64,000 bases of DNA from Myxococcales bacterium (GCA_016706225.1 JADJKB010000005.1:1178001-1242000), one strand, 5' to 3'. Counted from the stretch's first letter, positions 8,601 through 17,736 are shown. Numbers and translations: made by a program. Notes: generated by a model from the letters alone, not told the origin.

Positions 8601-9282
8601 TCTCGACGAAGCGTGGCGTTTGGAGCAGGGCGAAGCGCTTCTTCACGTCTTCCGACAGGTCTTGGTACAGATCGCCCAGGAAGCGCGTGTCGCTGGCGCC
8701 GAAGCGGAAGGCGGGCTCGCTCGCGTTCGGCGTGCGGAAGAGGGCGAGCAGCTCCTTCGTGACCTCCGCGCTCGGCGCCAGGAGCCAAACGGGGTTGTGC
8801 CGCGCATCGAAGAGATCCCGCGCCGCCGCGAAGCGCGAGAGCTCGCGGAAGACCGTGAGCAGGTAGTCGCGCTCGGTGAGAGAAGGGGCGAGCTCCAGGA
8901 ACAGCTGCTGGCTGTCGGTGGCCCCGGGCCCGGCGATGCGCGCGCGGCCGAGCAGCCCCCGGTCTTCGAGCACGCGGGCGAACACGCACGAGAGCAGCCA
9001 GGCCGCCGCGACCTGCTCCACGAAGCTCTGCTGCCACACCACGAAGGCGTCAGCGGTGCGGCGCGCCTCGACCTCCGCCGCGTGCCGCGCCTTCAGCGTG
9101 GCCGTCACCGCCGGCGACGTCGTCGCGCGCTTGGCGAGATCGTCCGCGAGCAAGCGCAGCACGCGCTGGGCGGCCTTGAGGAACGCCGCGCCATCGAGGG
9201 GCGCGCGCGGATCGGCGAGCGGAGCGAGCTCGGCGTTCTTCTTCGCCTTCGAGGTGGTTTTCTTGGGGCGGGCCATCTTCAT
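5609..9282 (-). pseudogene. pglX: BREX-2 adenine-specific DNA methyltransferase PglX, frameshifted
   Basis: PglX is the methyltransferase of BREX type 2 (Pgl) phage defence. The start is ATG 9282, overlapping the pglW stop as ATGA. The first frame has the N6-adenine methyltransferase core: motif I DPTCGSGHFLLG (residues 251-262), NPYAVAIARFRL (about 297-308) and catalytic NPPY (393-396). It reads through to SGAYIPGHGTPTVLLFG (about 490) and then goes out of frame near 7790-7812. The adjacent frame continues as VHSVLASRGEPSTP and runs about 730 residues to 5609, giving about 1,220 in total, normal for this family. A one-base loss explains the break. It could be a mutation, an assembly error or, less likely, programmed frameshifting; no long homopolymer is present. 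Confidence 0.88.
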
Positions 9283-12200
9283 GCCGCCGCGTGATGCGCG
9301 TTCGAGAGCCACTCGCGCGGGATCCAGGTGGACTGGGAAGCGAGCAGGCCGGGGATGGCGAGCTCGCCGTTGATGCGCGGGGTCGTGCCGGTGTCGCGCC
9401 CGGGGACCAGGAGAAAGATGGCGCGCGCGTCGTCGTCGCGGGACGCCTCGATCGCGCGCGCGAGGAAGCGCTCGAGGCGATAGCGCGCGATGAGCCCGGG
9501 CTGCACCAAGAGGAGCGGCTCCTTGGGCGGGAACAGGCGGCTCGCGACCTCGTCGGCGGCGGAGCTCGCGAGCCGCAGCAGGTTGGGCCAGCCGGGGCTG
9601 CCGGGTCCGAGCCGATCGGTCTCGAAGACCTTCTCGGGGTCCACGCGGTGCTTCGCGATCTGCTGCTTCATCTCCGCGATCAACAGCGCATCGAAGGACT
9701 GCGGCACGAGGCCGAAGCGCTGCTTCAAGCGACGCGCGGCGTCGAGCGCGACGTCGGCAGTGACGCCGAGGACGCACAGGGCCTGGCGCTCGAGCAAGGC
9801 GCGCACCGTGTCTTCGAAGTCCTGCGCGGTCGCGGCGCGGCCGTCCTGCGCGCGGGGCTGGCCTGTGACGGCGCTGGTGATCTTGGTCAGCGCGGCGGTG
9901 TGCGTCGGGTTCGGGCGTTCGCCGGGGCGGTGATAGCTGCCGCTCTCCGCGTCGAAGATCAGGCCGTAGCGCGAGAGCAGCTCGTCCAGCGCGGGTCGCT
10001 CGGGAAGGGCCTGAGCCTCGGGGTAGCGCGCCGAGACACGCTGCTGGATCAGCTCCGGCGTCAGCGCACGCTGGAACGCAGCGGACTGCACGACGTAGAG
10101 CAGCGCGGCGCTGAGCTCGAGCGCGCGCTCGGCCGGCAGCCCGCGCGGGTAGATCTCGAAGCGCGCCGAGCGGGCCGCGGTGCGGCTGGCGGACACAGCG
10201 AGATCAACCAGTCGCTCGGGCGCTAGGCTCGCGAGAGGAGTGCTCTCCGTGAGCTCGACGAGCGCCCGCGTGACCTCGGCGGGGGAGGCGAGCACCGGCC
10301 GCGCGGCGAGCTCGTCGGCGCGCTCGCCGAGCAGGCGCAGGACGTCGGCGAGGTCTTCTCGCGCGACGAGCCAGCTCTGGTCGTCGAGCAAGCGCGAGAG
10401 GCGCAGGCCCAAAGGCTCGGCCTTCTCGGTCTCAGCGACGACGCGCAGGAGGCCCGCCGCGCGTGCGCGGATCAGCTCGGGCGCGGCTTCTCGATCGTGC
10501 GCCAAGGCATCGACCAAAAGGTCCGCCGCGCGCGCCAAGGGCAGGGCGCCGCCCACCCCGTCGAGTAGCGCGCGCACGCGCTCGCGCAGATCGGTGACCG
10601 CAGGTTGCTTCGACCAGACTTCGCGCTGCTTCATCAACGCGATGTAGAAGAGCGCGGGGGTCTTCTCGAAGTGATCGGCGAGCTCGCGCACCGTTACGTC
10701 GAGCCGGCCGAGGAACGGCTCGCTGAGGCCGAACAGCGCGGAAAAGTACCGGCGCTGGGTCTTGCCTCGCGGCATGAGCGCTTCGAGAAATCCCTCGATC
10801 GTGGTCGGGTGCTCGCGTTCCCCGGCCAGGGTGTGCTCGCGCTCGAGCAAGGCGCGGAGCACCGACTCGTCGAGCGACGCCGCGCGAGCGAGCTGGGCGA
10901 TCTGCGTCCCCGGAGTCTGGGCCAGCGCGCGCAGCGAGCGCAGCCCGGCGTTCACCAGCGCCTGCGACGCGGTCTCGTCGAGCCCGGCCATGGAGACCAT
11001 CAGGTCGTCGCCCTGGTAGCCCGCGAAGAACGGCTCGGCCGGCTGCAGCTGCACCGCGGTCAGGGACTGCCAGCGCTCGCGCAGCGCGAGGATCTCGCGG
11101 GCCACGCCGCGCCCCACGCCGCGCACCGCAGAGAGGCGATTGTCCGGCAGCGAGAGCAGATCCTGCGCGCAGGTCGCGCCCGCACGATCGAGGGCGTTCT
11201 TCGCGCGAGCCGAGAGCGGCAGGGAGTCGATCGGCGTGTCCGGCGTGATCAGCGCGATCCGATCGTCGCTGAGCTGCTCGGGCTCCGGCTCGGGTTTTCC
11301 CGACTCGACGGTCGGCGGAGTCACGGGCAGCGCGGGCGCCTCGAAGCAGCGCGCCCAGGCGTGCAGCATCTCGTTCGCGCTGGCAAAGCGGAGCTCGGCA
11401 TCGCGGTGCAGCGCGCGCTCGAAGAACTGCGAAAGGCCGGTACGCACCGAGGCGTCGAAGCGCTCGGCGGCAATGGCGAGCTTGGCCTCCGGGTCGAGCG
11501 CGGCGCGCGCGCCGAAGCTCGGACGCATGCCGGCGAGCATCTCGTGCAGCGTGACCGCGGCGCTCCAGCGATCGGCGGCGGCGTCCCACGCCCCACGCGC
11601 GCGCAGAAACGGGTCGCGATACGCGGTGGTGCCGATGCCGAGATCGCTTGCGCTCGCCTCGGCCAGTGAGAAGTCGAACAGCACCAGGCGATACGCGCCT
11701 TTCGTCGCGGTGCCGACGCCGAGGTTTGCGGGCTTGATGTCGCGATGCTGGATCTGCTTGTCCTCGAGCTCGACCAGCGCGCTCAGGAGGTCGTCTCCGT
11801 AGCGAGAGGCGAAGTCGAGGGAGACCGGGCCTTGATCGGCGAGGTCGCGATACAGCGTGCGGTCACCCGCGAGCGACAGGAGCAGCGCCGTGCGTTCGGA
11901 GAGCACGCGCGTCGTGACGTGCTCGACGATGCGTGAGCTGCGCAGGCGCCGGAGCGCGCGTTCCTCGGCGGCGAGCCGCGCGTCGTGCTCCGGGCCCAGG
12001 CTCACCTTGAGCGCATAGCTGCGGTTGTCGTTCTCCCAGAGAACCTTCAGCACACGCGCGGTCGCGCCTTGTCCCAGGACGGCTTCGACCATCAGGTCGC
12101 CCAGCATGTCGCCCGGCTGCGCCGTCAGCGGATCGACGACGGCATCGGGCTCGCGGGCGCCGTCGTGCTGCGTTTCGGTGACCAGGATCTCGACCCAGCT

Positions 12201-13604
12201 CTCGACGTCGTCGGCGCGATTCACCGGCGAGAGCTGAGTGGCGAGCTCCACCGCCTCCGCGGCGGCGGAGTGGATCCCGTCGTTGACGGTGCGAGGGTTG
12301 AGGCTGCGGTCGACCGCGAGCCGCTCGTCGAGATCGGCGCCCGACTCCGCGGGGGCCTTGCCCGTCAGCACGAAATACGCGACCGCGCCCAGGCTGAACA
12401 TGTCGGACACGGGCGCGCGCCGCGAGGGATCCTCGCGCAGCTCCGGCGCCTGGTACGCGGAGAAGCTCTTGGTTGCGAGCAAAGACACGTGGACCGTCGC
12501 GCTCAGATCCGCGCCCGCCCCGAGCTGGAAGTTGTAGACGCGGGTCTCGAGCTCACCCGAGTCGGGCCGGCGCCGCACCAGCACGGACTCGGGGCTCAGC
12601 GCCCCGTGGACGATCTGCTTCTTGTGACAGAACGCGAGCGCCCGCCCGATCTGCGCGATCAAGCTGATGCGCTCGGCGGCGGGCAGGTCGGGGTTCTGGC
12701 GCATGAACGCATCGAGTGGCAGCGCGTCCGGCAGCTCGTCGAAGAGCACGGTTGGCCCGAGCGGCGCGTCGGTGACGTAGTCGGCGAAGCGCAAGATCCC
12801 CGGGTGCTCGCGCAGCTCGTACAAGAGCTGGGCCTCGCGATCGGCCGCCCGGAGCAGGGCCTGGCGGCGCTCGACGCTAGTCTGCTGCGGCACCAGGTAG
12901 ATGCGCGCGCGCCGGCGAATGCTCGTCCGGTCGCGGTGCTGTGCGACGCGGTCCTGATACGCGGTCCCGTCTTCGAGCACTTCCCCGAGCTCGTACGGCC
13001 CCACGTATGCACGGCCCTTGCGCGGCCGAATGCCGAGCTCGCCAATCGCCCGCACCACATCCCGTGCGGTCGGACGATCGATGGGGCGCAACGTGCGCTC
13101 GCGCTCCGAACCGGGAAACTCGTGGTGGGTCAGCGCGCGGATCACGTCTCGCCGGGTGACCACCCCCACGCGACCTTCCGCAGTGAGGTCGAGCTCGACG
13201 CCCTCCGCGCTCAGGAAGACGAGCGCCTGGATCCACGGGATGCGCCGTTCCCCGAGCTTGTGCGCGAGGCGGCTCTTCAAGACCTTCGACTTGTGGTTGG
13301 TCAGGGACAGCGGCGGGTCCATGTACCGAGACGGCTGGCCCGGCTCGGCGCGCGACCAGTCGTTGGCGTTGCCCGCGTACTTGCCGGGACCGCCCTTGAG
13401 CTCGACCAAGTAGAGCGCGGCGTACCCCATCACCAGAAGGTCGATCTCGTAGAGTCGCCCGCTCGTCGGGTCGATCAGCTCGAAGAGCTCCCAGACGTGG
13501 AACGGATCGCGGTCCGGTAGGTTCTGCTCGACGAAGCTCAGCCCCTCGCGCTCGTGCGCGTGGACGGTCGTCCCCGACAGCAGAATTCGGGCCTGGCTCA
13601 GCAC
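9279..13604 (-). CDS. pglW: BREX-2 serine/threonine kinase PglW
   Basis: About 1,441 residues, the usual PglW size. The domains in order are an N-terminal NERD nuclease-related domain (residues about 30-150, with YEIDLLVMG and LYLVELKGGPGKYAG), a first kinase-like domain whose catalytic loop reads HGALSPES near 331 instead of HRDxKxxN, a second kinase domain with a good HRDIKPAN loop near 619 and DFS in place of DFG near 643, a helix-hairpin-helix segment (SAVRGVGRGVAREIL, about 823-840) and a long C-terminal region. The GTG start at 13604 overlaps the upstream stop by 7 bases, and the pglX ATG overlaps this stop, so the three genes look translationally coupled. In the Pgl system PglW is the kinase component. 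The first kinase domain is probably a pseudokinase. Confidence 0.92.
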   Translation of the reverse strand: MLSQARILLSGTTVHAHEREGLSFVEQNLPDRDPFHVWELFELIDPTSGRLYEIDLLVMGYAALYLVELKGGPGKYAGNANDWSRAEPGQPSRYMDPPLSLTNHKSKVLKSRLAHKLGERRIPWIQALVFLSAEGVELDLTAEGRVGVVTRRDVIRALTHHEFPGSERERTLRPIDRPTARDVVRAIGELGIRPRKGRAYVGPYELGEVLEDGTAYQDRVAQHRDRTSIRRRARIYLVPQQTSVERRQALLRAADREAQLLYELREHPGILRFADYVTDAPLGPTVLFDELPDALPLDAFMRQNPDLPAAERISLIAQIGRALAFCHKKQIVHGALSPESVLVRRRPDSGELETRVYNFQLGAGADLSATVHVSLLATKSFSAYQAPELREDPSRRAPVSDMFSLGAVAYFVLTGKAPAESGADLDERLAVDRSLNPRTVNDGIHSAAAEAVELATQLSPVNRADDVESWVEILVTETQHDGAREPDAVVDPLTAQPGDMLGDLMVEAVLGQGATARVLKVLWENDNRSYALKVSLGPEHDARLAAEERALRRLRSSRIVEHVTTRVLSERTALLLSLAGDRTLYRDLADQGPVSLDFASRYGDDLLSALVELEDKQIQHRDIKPANLGVGTATKGAYRLVLFDFSLAEASASDLGIGTTAYRDPFLRARGAWDAAADRWSAAVTLHEMLAGMRPSFGARAALDPEAKLAIAAERFDASVRTGLSQFFERALHRDAELRFASANEMLHAWARCFEAPALPVTPPTVESGKPEPEPEQLSDDRIALITPDTPIDSLPLSARAKNALDRAGATCAQDLLSLPDNRLSAVRGVGRGVAREILALRERWQSLTAVQLQPAEPFFAGYQGDDLMVSMAGLDETASQALVNAGLRSLRALAQTPGTQIAQLARAASLDESVLRALLEREHTLAGEREHPTTIEGFLEALMPRGKTQRRYFSALFGLSEPFLGRLDVTVRELADHFEKTPALFYIALMKQREVWSKQPAVTDLRERVRALLDGVGGALPLARAADLLVDALAHDREAAPELIRARAAGLLRVVAETEKAEPLGLRLSRLLDDQSWLVAREDLADVLRLLGERADELAARPVLASPAEVTRALVELTESTPLASLAPERLVDLAVSASRTAARSARFEIYPRGLPAERALELSAALLYVVQSAAFQRALTPELIQQRVSARYPEAQALPERPALDELLSRYGLIFDAESGSYHRPGERPNPTHTAALTKITSAVTGQPRAQDGRAATAQDFEDTVRALLERQALCVLGVTADVALDAARRLKQRFGLVPQSFDALLIAEMKQQIAKHRVDPEKVFETDRLGPGSPGWPNLLRLASSAADEVASRLFPPKEPLLLVQPGLIARYRLERFLARAIEASRDDDARAIFLLVPGRDTGTTPRINGELAIPGLLASQSTWIPREWLSNAHHAAA

Positions 13605-14248
13605 TGCGCTGCCTCGAGGTCCGCCGGCGCCGCGTCGTCCGACACGAGCGCGCGGCGACCCTTCCCCGGCCCGAACACCGTGGGCTTGGTGCTGTTGAGG
13701 AGGGCCGCGCCGAGGGCCGCGAGCTGCCGGTGCGAGGGAGGAGTCGCGACGCACACGACCTGGTCCGCCCAGTCGAGGGCCGGTGTGCTGGCGAAGGTGC
13801 GAATGCACGCCGCAATCGCGCTTGGCCCCGCGACCACGAGTTGATCGCTGGCGTTCACGGGGCCCACGTCAAACGGCGAGAGGGTCAGCCCCCAGGCATC
13901 GGCGGCGGCAGAGAGAGCGTCCTCGATGCCCCGTGGAGACGGGAGCGCGCGCCAGAGCTCTTCGGCGTCCACGGGGTCGAGCGGGCTCCAGTTCGCGCCG
14001 AAGGCTTCGTCCTCGGCCGTGCCGTGCAGGTCGAACACCGTCCGCGCCCCAAACGCGCCGGGCCACTGCGCGTCGGCGTCGCGGAGCATCAGGTCGATGC
14101 GATCCGCGGTGGTCAGGTCACCCTGGAACGCCCGCCAGCGGGCGTCCGCATCGGCCCCGAAGCGCCGCGTCGTCGGCGTGCGCTGCTCGACGAACCGGAG
14201 GCCCGCGAGGGCGGCGCGGTAGTAGGAGCGCTGGTCGGAGACGAGCAT
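13598..14248 (-). CDS. Hypothetical protein leading the pglWX operon
   Basis: ATG 14248 gives 216 residues. Reading upstream of that ATG is possible but the extra 45 residues look non-coding. The protein is soluble and mixed alpha/beta, with segments such as DQLVVAGPSAIAACI and DQVVCVATPPSHRQLAALGAA that look Rossmann-like. I do not recognise a family. The stop overlaps the pglW start, so it is translated with pglW and is likely a BREX-2-associated component or accessory protein. No Shine-Dalgarno sequence is evident before the start. Confidence 0.7.
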   Translation of the reverse strand: MLVSDQRSYYRAALAGLRFVEQRTPTTRRFGADADARWRAFQGDLTTADRIDLMLRDADAQWPGAFGARTVFDLHGTAEDEAFGANWSPLDPVDAEELWRALPSPRGIEDALSAAADAWGLTLSPFDVGPVNASDQLVVAGPSAIAACIRTFASTPALDWADQVVCVATPPSHRQLAALGAALLNSTKPTVFGPGKGRRALVSDDAAPADLEAAQC

Positions 14249-14366
14249 TGGGGAGGTGAGAGTATCAAGTGGGGGCGGGGGGACAAATGGATGAAAACGT
14301 GCGGGTGCGACGCGGGCTGTCGCGTGGAAGGTGGGGACATCTTGGCGTGCCACGCTCGCGTACCGC

Positions 14367-14579
14367 ATGGCCGAGGAAGCCATGAATCACTCGATGACCC
14401 GCGCAGGAGCCATGGCCGACCCCGAGTTCCTTGCCGTCTTCCACGCGAAACGGGACTACTTGTGCGGACTGCGCGCCGCCGCTGTGGAGATCGCGAACCC
14501 GGTCGAGCTTCATCTCTTCGAGATCTACGCGGCGCTGGCCTTGGGCACGTCGACGTGGAACACGTTCCGGACGCACTAG
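14367..14579 (+). CDS. Small hypothetical protein
   Basis: From ATG 14367 a frame of 70 residues has plausible helical protein character (EFLAVFHAKRDYLCGLRAAA, then VELHLFEIYAALALG). A GTG at 14331 could add 12 residues. It lies between the divergent pglW operon and the STAS-HATPase operon, 76 bases before the latter. It may be a small regulator or the remnant of a longer gene. No family recognised. Confidence 0.35.
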   Translation: MAEEAMNHSMTRAGAMADPEFLAVFHAKRDYLCGLRAAAVEIANPVELHLFEIYAALALGTSTWNTFRTH

Positions 14580-14655
14580 ACCCACGGTCGAGACCCTCTT
14601 TCGTTGGGACCGGTGGAGCGGGAGGGAAATCCGCGGTAGCTTGGAGACAGGTTAG

Positions 14656-15528
14656 ATGGCGGACGTCGTTGAGCTCCCGGCAGTGTGTGGCTTGGAAAAC
14701 GCCGACGCAATCGTGGCCTGCTGCATCTCGCTCGAAGCCGCCGACGTTGCCGAGATAGATGCGCGGCGCTGTGAGTCCATCGACGCTTTCGCGATTGCCA
14801 CCATCGCTGCTGCGGTGATCTCGCGTCACTCCCGGGCAGAGTCTGCGCCTAGATTCCGTGCCCCCGCGAGCAGCGAGACGAGCGCGTTGTTTATTCGTTT
14901 GGGCTTCCAGGAGCTGTGTGAGAGTCCGAATGGCGATTGGAAGCCAGCCTCGACTTTCGAGGCGCGGCAACTGCGCGCCCACGACCCCGCCTTTGTCGAC
15001 CGCCTCGCGGACGAGTTCGCGCAGGGCGCCAACGGAGTCGTCGAAGAAGCGCGGTTCTCCGTGCGCCTGTGCTTCATGGAGCTCCTGACCAATGCGTTCG
15101 ACCACTCCCTGTCCCCGATCGGTTGCCTGGTGGCGTCCTTGCGTGACGATTCGGGCATGGTCGACTGCGCAGTGGCCGACGCCGGCATCGGGATCCCTCG
15201 CGCCTTGCGCCAGAGCCTTCGGCCCGGCATCGCTGGCGCTCAACAGACCGACACGGAACTGCTCGTGCAAGCCGTCACCAGCGGGCTGACCTCCAGGCGA
15301 GAGCGAAGCGGCGGGCTGGGCCTCGGAAACGTCCGGCAACAAGTCGTGATGAGGGACGGCGTGATGACGATACGAAGCCTATCGGCCGCAGCGTCGTTCG
15401 GGCCGGGTCTTCGCGTGCGGGGCGAGGAACAAGGATCCCGGCTCGGCGGGACGACCGTTCACGCACGCTTTGATCCGAGGCGGCCCTTGCATGACTCGAA
15501 GGGCCACGAGCAGGTGGAGGTGTTCTAG
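14656..15528 (+). CDS. STAS-like plus GHKL ATPase (anti-sigma-kinase-like) protein
   Basis: A 290-residue soluble protein. Residues 1-90 resemble a STAS-type domain (IDAFAIATIAAAVIS). Residues about 130-240 form a GHKL ATPase with N box ELLTNAFDHS (Asn146), G1 box DAGIGIP (175-181) and G2 box SGGLGLGN (218-225). This is the architecture of RsbW-like switch kinases fused to an antagonist-like domain. It is coupled to a second STAS-like gene by a TAGTG overlap, so the two products probably act together as an ATP-dependent partner-switching module. The target is unknown. It lies between the BREX-2 genes and an Mrr-type nuclease, so a defence-linked role is possible but not shown. Confidence 0.87.
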   Translation: MADVVELPAVCGLENADAIVACCISLEAADVAEIDARRCESIDAFAIATIAAAVISRHSRAESAPRFRAPASSETSALFIRLGFQELCESPNGDWKPASTFEARQLRAHDPAFVDRLADEFAQGANGVVEEARFSVRLCFMELLTNAFDHSLSPIGCLVASLRDDSGMVDCAVADAGIGIPRALRQSLRPGIAGAQQTDTELLVQAVTSGLTSRRERSGGLGLGNVRQQVVMRDGVMTIRSLSAAASFGPGLRVRGEEQGSRLGGTTVHARFDPRRPLHDSKGHEQVEVF

Positions 15529-16247
15529 TGCCGCGCCTCGAAGTGGAAGCAATCTGCGGTGCAACGCGCGTGTCCCGTGCGGATGGGGCCAAGCTGCGCC
15601 GGGCGATCGAGAGCGCTTGGGACGCCGGCGAGACCATCGAAGTCGATTTCGGCGGCAGCGTCATCGCGTCCGTGTCGTTCCTCGATGAAGGCATTGGACT
15701 CTTGGCAAGACGGTTTCCCCTCGAAGTGCTGAAACGTCGGCTGCGCATGATCAGGCTGTCCGAGCCGGACCGAGCACTATTGAATTCGATCTTGGTCTCA
15801 CGAGCCAGGGAGCGAGGCACCCACCTGTGGCGCGGAGCTCTCGGGACGGAGGAATGGGTCGCTGACGTGCTTTGGGATGACGGTACGCTGCTCGGGCTTC
15901 GCATCTGCCGCGCGGGCGGCGACGCCGCCAGCGGAGACGAGAACGCGTGGTGGGACTACCAGGCAAAGCACTTTGCGGGCTGGGATGCCCCGCCACAGTT
16001 ACGCTCTGAGATCGAACGGGCTCTCGAAGCGCGCGAGGTCGCGATTGAAAACGCCCGTCGTCGGTTGCTGACGTTGGCCGCAGAGGCCGCATTATCGAGT
16101 GGCAGTACGAGCGAGGAGCAGAACGTAACGCTCGAGCTCGAAACGCTGGACGATGTCGAAGCAGCCAGACGCCTTGCGCGACAAGGCGCGGCGATGGTCA
16201 CGGGGCACAGTTGCGTCATCCGAGTGAAGGCGAGCGCGGCAGAGTGA
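15528..16247 (+). CDS. STAS-like (DUF4325-type) domain protein
   Basis: The GTG start at 15528 shares bases with the preceding TAG, so translation is coupled. The N-terminal 80 residues resemble the DUF4325 STAS-like domain: VDFGGSVIASVSFLDEGI followed by a helix and LKRRLRMIRLSE. DUF4325 proteins are regularly found next to GHKL ATPases. Residues about 100-240 contain an unrecognised region and a C-terminal segment (VTGHSCVIRVKAS) that may be a second small domain. It probably serves as the phosphorylatable or binding partner of the upstream ATPase. Confidence 0.82.
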   Translation: MPRLEVEAICGATRVSRADGAKLRRAIESAWDAGETIEVDFGGSVIASVSFLDEGIGLLARRFPLEVLKRRLRMIRLSEPDRALLNSILVSRARERGTHLWRGALGTEEWVADVLWDDGTLLGLRICRAGGDAASGDENAWWDYQAKHFAGWDAPPQLRSEIERALEAREVAIENARRRLLTLAAEAALSSGSTSEEQNVTLELETLDDVEAARRLARQGAAMVTGHSCVIRVKASAAE

Positions 16248-16269
16248 TCGCAACCCTGGTGGTCAGTCG

Positions 16270-16815
16270 ATGGGCTCAATCAGACACCTGAAGCGCCGGG
16301 GCGACCGCGGGTCGTACGGCGGCTCGCGCCGGCGGGGCCCGGGAAATCTCCTGGAGGCGGTGGCCGCCATGCGCGGTCAAAGCTTCCTCGAGGTGGTGCA
16401 AGCAATGAGCGTTGGGTCCGAAGACCAGACCCGACTGCCGAGTCCTGACGCGCCGTCCGTCCCGTGGGAGCAGCTCTTGCAGGTGCTCGAGCAGCTCCCG
16501 ACGATCACGGAGCTCGGGAACCGTCCGTCCCGTGTTCGGGCGCGGTTGAAGACAGCGGAAGCCATGGACCTGCTGGCGTTCACGTGCGATCCACTCGTTG
16601 GCGCGCGCAACACGCTCGGCGCCCTGCTGTTCCCGTGGGAAGACCCCACGAATCGGCAACTGTTTCCGTTCGCTCTGATGGGACTGCGCGGCAGGACATG
16701 CGCGGTCACGCTGGACGACTACGAGGCGCTCATGGAAGAGGGCGGGCGGCACGTCTTCTCGTTCACGATCATCCAGGCCGACCTGGAGCCCTGGTCCAGC
16801 GCGATCGAGTCTTGA
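16270..16815 (+). CDS. Hypothetical third gene of the STAS operon
   Basis: Begins 22 bases after the DUF4325-type gene, in the same direction. The first 25 residues are Arg/Gly-rich, and the true start may be a later ATG (16369 or 16405). The rest is a soluble mixed alpha/beta protein (TAEAMDLLAFTCDP, NTLGALLFPWED, AVTLDDYEALMEEGG). No family recognised. The position suggests it is the effector or target of the switching pair. Confidence 0.62.
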   Translation: MGSIRHLKRRGDRGSYGGSRRRGPGNLLEAVAAMRGQSFLEVVQAMSVGSEDQTRLPSPDAPSVPWEQLLQVLEQLPTITELGNRPSRVRARLKTAEAMDLLAFTCDPLVGARNTLGALLFPWEDPTNRQLFPFALMGLRGRTCAVTLDDYEALMEEGGRHVFSFTIIQADLEPWSSAIES

Positions 16816-16967
16816 GGCGCCCGGCGGGCGGCGACTGTTCGCGGTGCATGACCCGGCGGCGGCACTCGGCGCGCCCGCACCAACGGGCGATCGTGCAGGC
16901 GGGACCGGCCTCGGCTGAAGCAGCCGAACGCGCGCCGGATGTCCATGAGTCCGGTGTACGCTTCTCG

Positions 16968-17175
16968 GACCGTGTCGAGAGACAATGATGATGAGTCCGG
17001 GAAGCACGCCAACGGTGGTCTCGGGCGCCTGGTGAGCCATTATCGACTGCGCGCCGAGGCAGGAGCGCTCAGCGTCACCGCAGGAGAAGTCCGCCTCGCT
17101 CAAGGGCATGCGCAAGCGAGTCCCATGCAGGCTCATGGCCGAGGTTTCGTGCTTCCGGTTGGCGCAGCCACCGAG
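16968..17175. repeat. Dispersed intergenic repeat A, copy 1
   Basis: About 208 bases that match 59899-60110 over the whole length with gaps. The best block, 17084-17130, matches 60011-60057 at 43 of 47 positions. It fills most of the space (16816-17208) between the STAS operon and the Mrr-like gene. On the minus strand both copies could be read as a similar peptide (RLRMPLxxADFS), which will mislead gene callers. I regard it as a repeat, not a gene. Confidence 0.7.
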
Positions 17176-17208
17176 CGGGACGAGGCGCACGCTCTCGCGC
17201 CGGCAGTC

Positions 17209-17736
17209 GTGCACCGCGAGCTGCTCCTTCAATCCGCCGTGGTCCGCCTGGGCGAGCGCGTGCCTGAGGGCCAGGTCGTCGAAGCCGTGATGGTTCCATG
17301 GACGGACCTGGTGCGCGCCGTGGCGCACGATCCTGAGTTCTTGCGCAAAGTCGACCCGCGGACGATGGAGGAGCTCGTCGCCGGCGCGTACAGAGCCGAC
17401 GGGTATGAGGTCGTGCTCACGCCTCGCAGCGGCGACCTTGGTCGTGATGTGATTGCCACGAGAGGCGACCTCAAAATCTGCGTTCTCGACCAAGTGAAAC
17501 GCTACACGACGGGGCACCGCGTGACAGGTGACGAAGTGAACGCCATGCTCGGCGTCATCACGAAGTTCCCGAACACGTCCAAGGGCTTTGTTACGACCAC
17601 GGCATCTTTCGCGCCCGGAGTCCTGAAGGATCCACATCTCCAGCAGTACATGCCGTACCGACTCGAGCTTCGCGACGGAGACGCCTTGCTCGAATGGTTC
17701 AGCGCTCTCGCGAGCACGCGAAACCCGCAGACCTGA
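17209..17736 (+). CDS. Mrr-type restriction endonuclease
   Basis: The C-terminal 120 residues match the Mrr catalytic domain (PD-(D/E)XK fold): MEELVAGAYRADGYEVVL, TPRSGDLGRDVIA (catalytic Asp) and DQVKRYTTGHRV (QxK variant), then GFVTTTASFAPG. The frame is open back to 16939, but that part lies in dispersed repeat A, so the start is placed at GTG 17209 just beyond the repeat (175 residues). Mrr-like enzymes cut modified or foreign DNA. The neighbourhood of methyltransferase and nuclease genes agrees with a restriction role. Confidence 0.75.
   Translation: MHRELLLQSAVVRLGERVPEGQVVEAVMVPWTDLVRAVAHDPEFLRKVDPRTMEELVAGAYRADGYEVVLTPRSGDLGRDVIATRGDLKICVLDQVKRYTTGHRVTGDEVNAMLGVITKFPNTSKGFVTTTASFAPGVLKDPHLQQYMPYRLELRDGDALLEWFSALASTRNPQT

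Noticed and set aside
8473..9294. 273-codon plus-strand frame opposite pglX
   Set aside because: Antisense of the methyltransferase core; composition is typical of reverse-strand shadow frames.
11985..13520. Long plus-strand frame opposite pglW
   Set aside because: Antisense of a well-supported gene with NERD and kinase motifs; no motif of its own.
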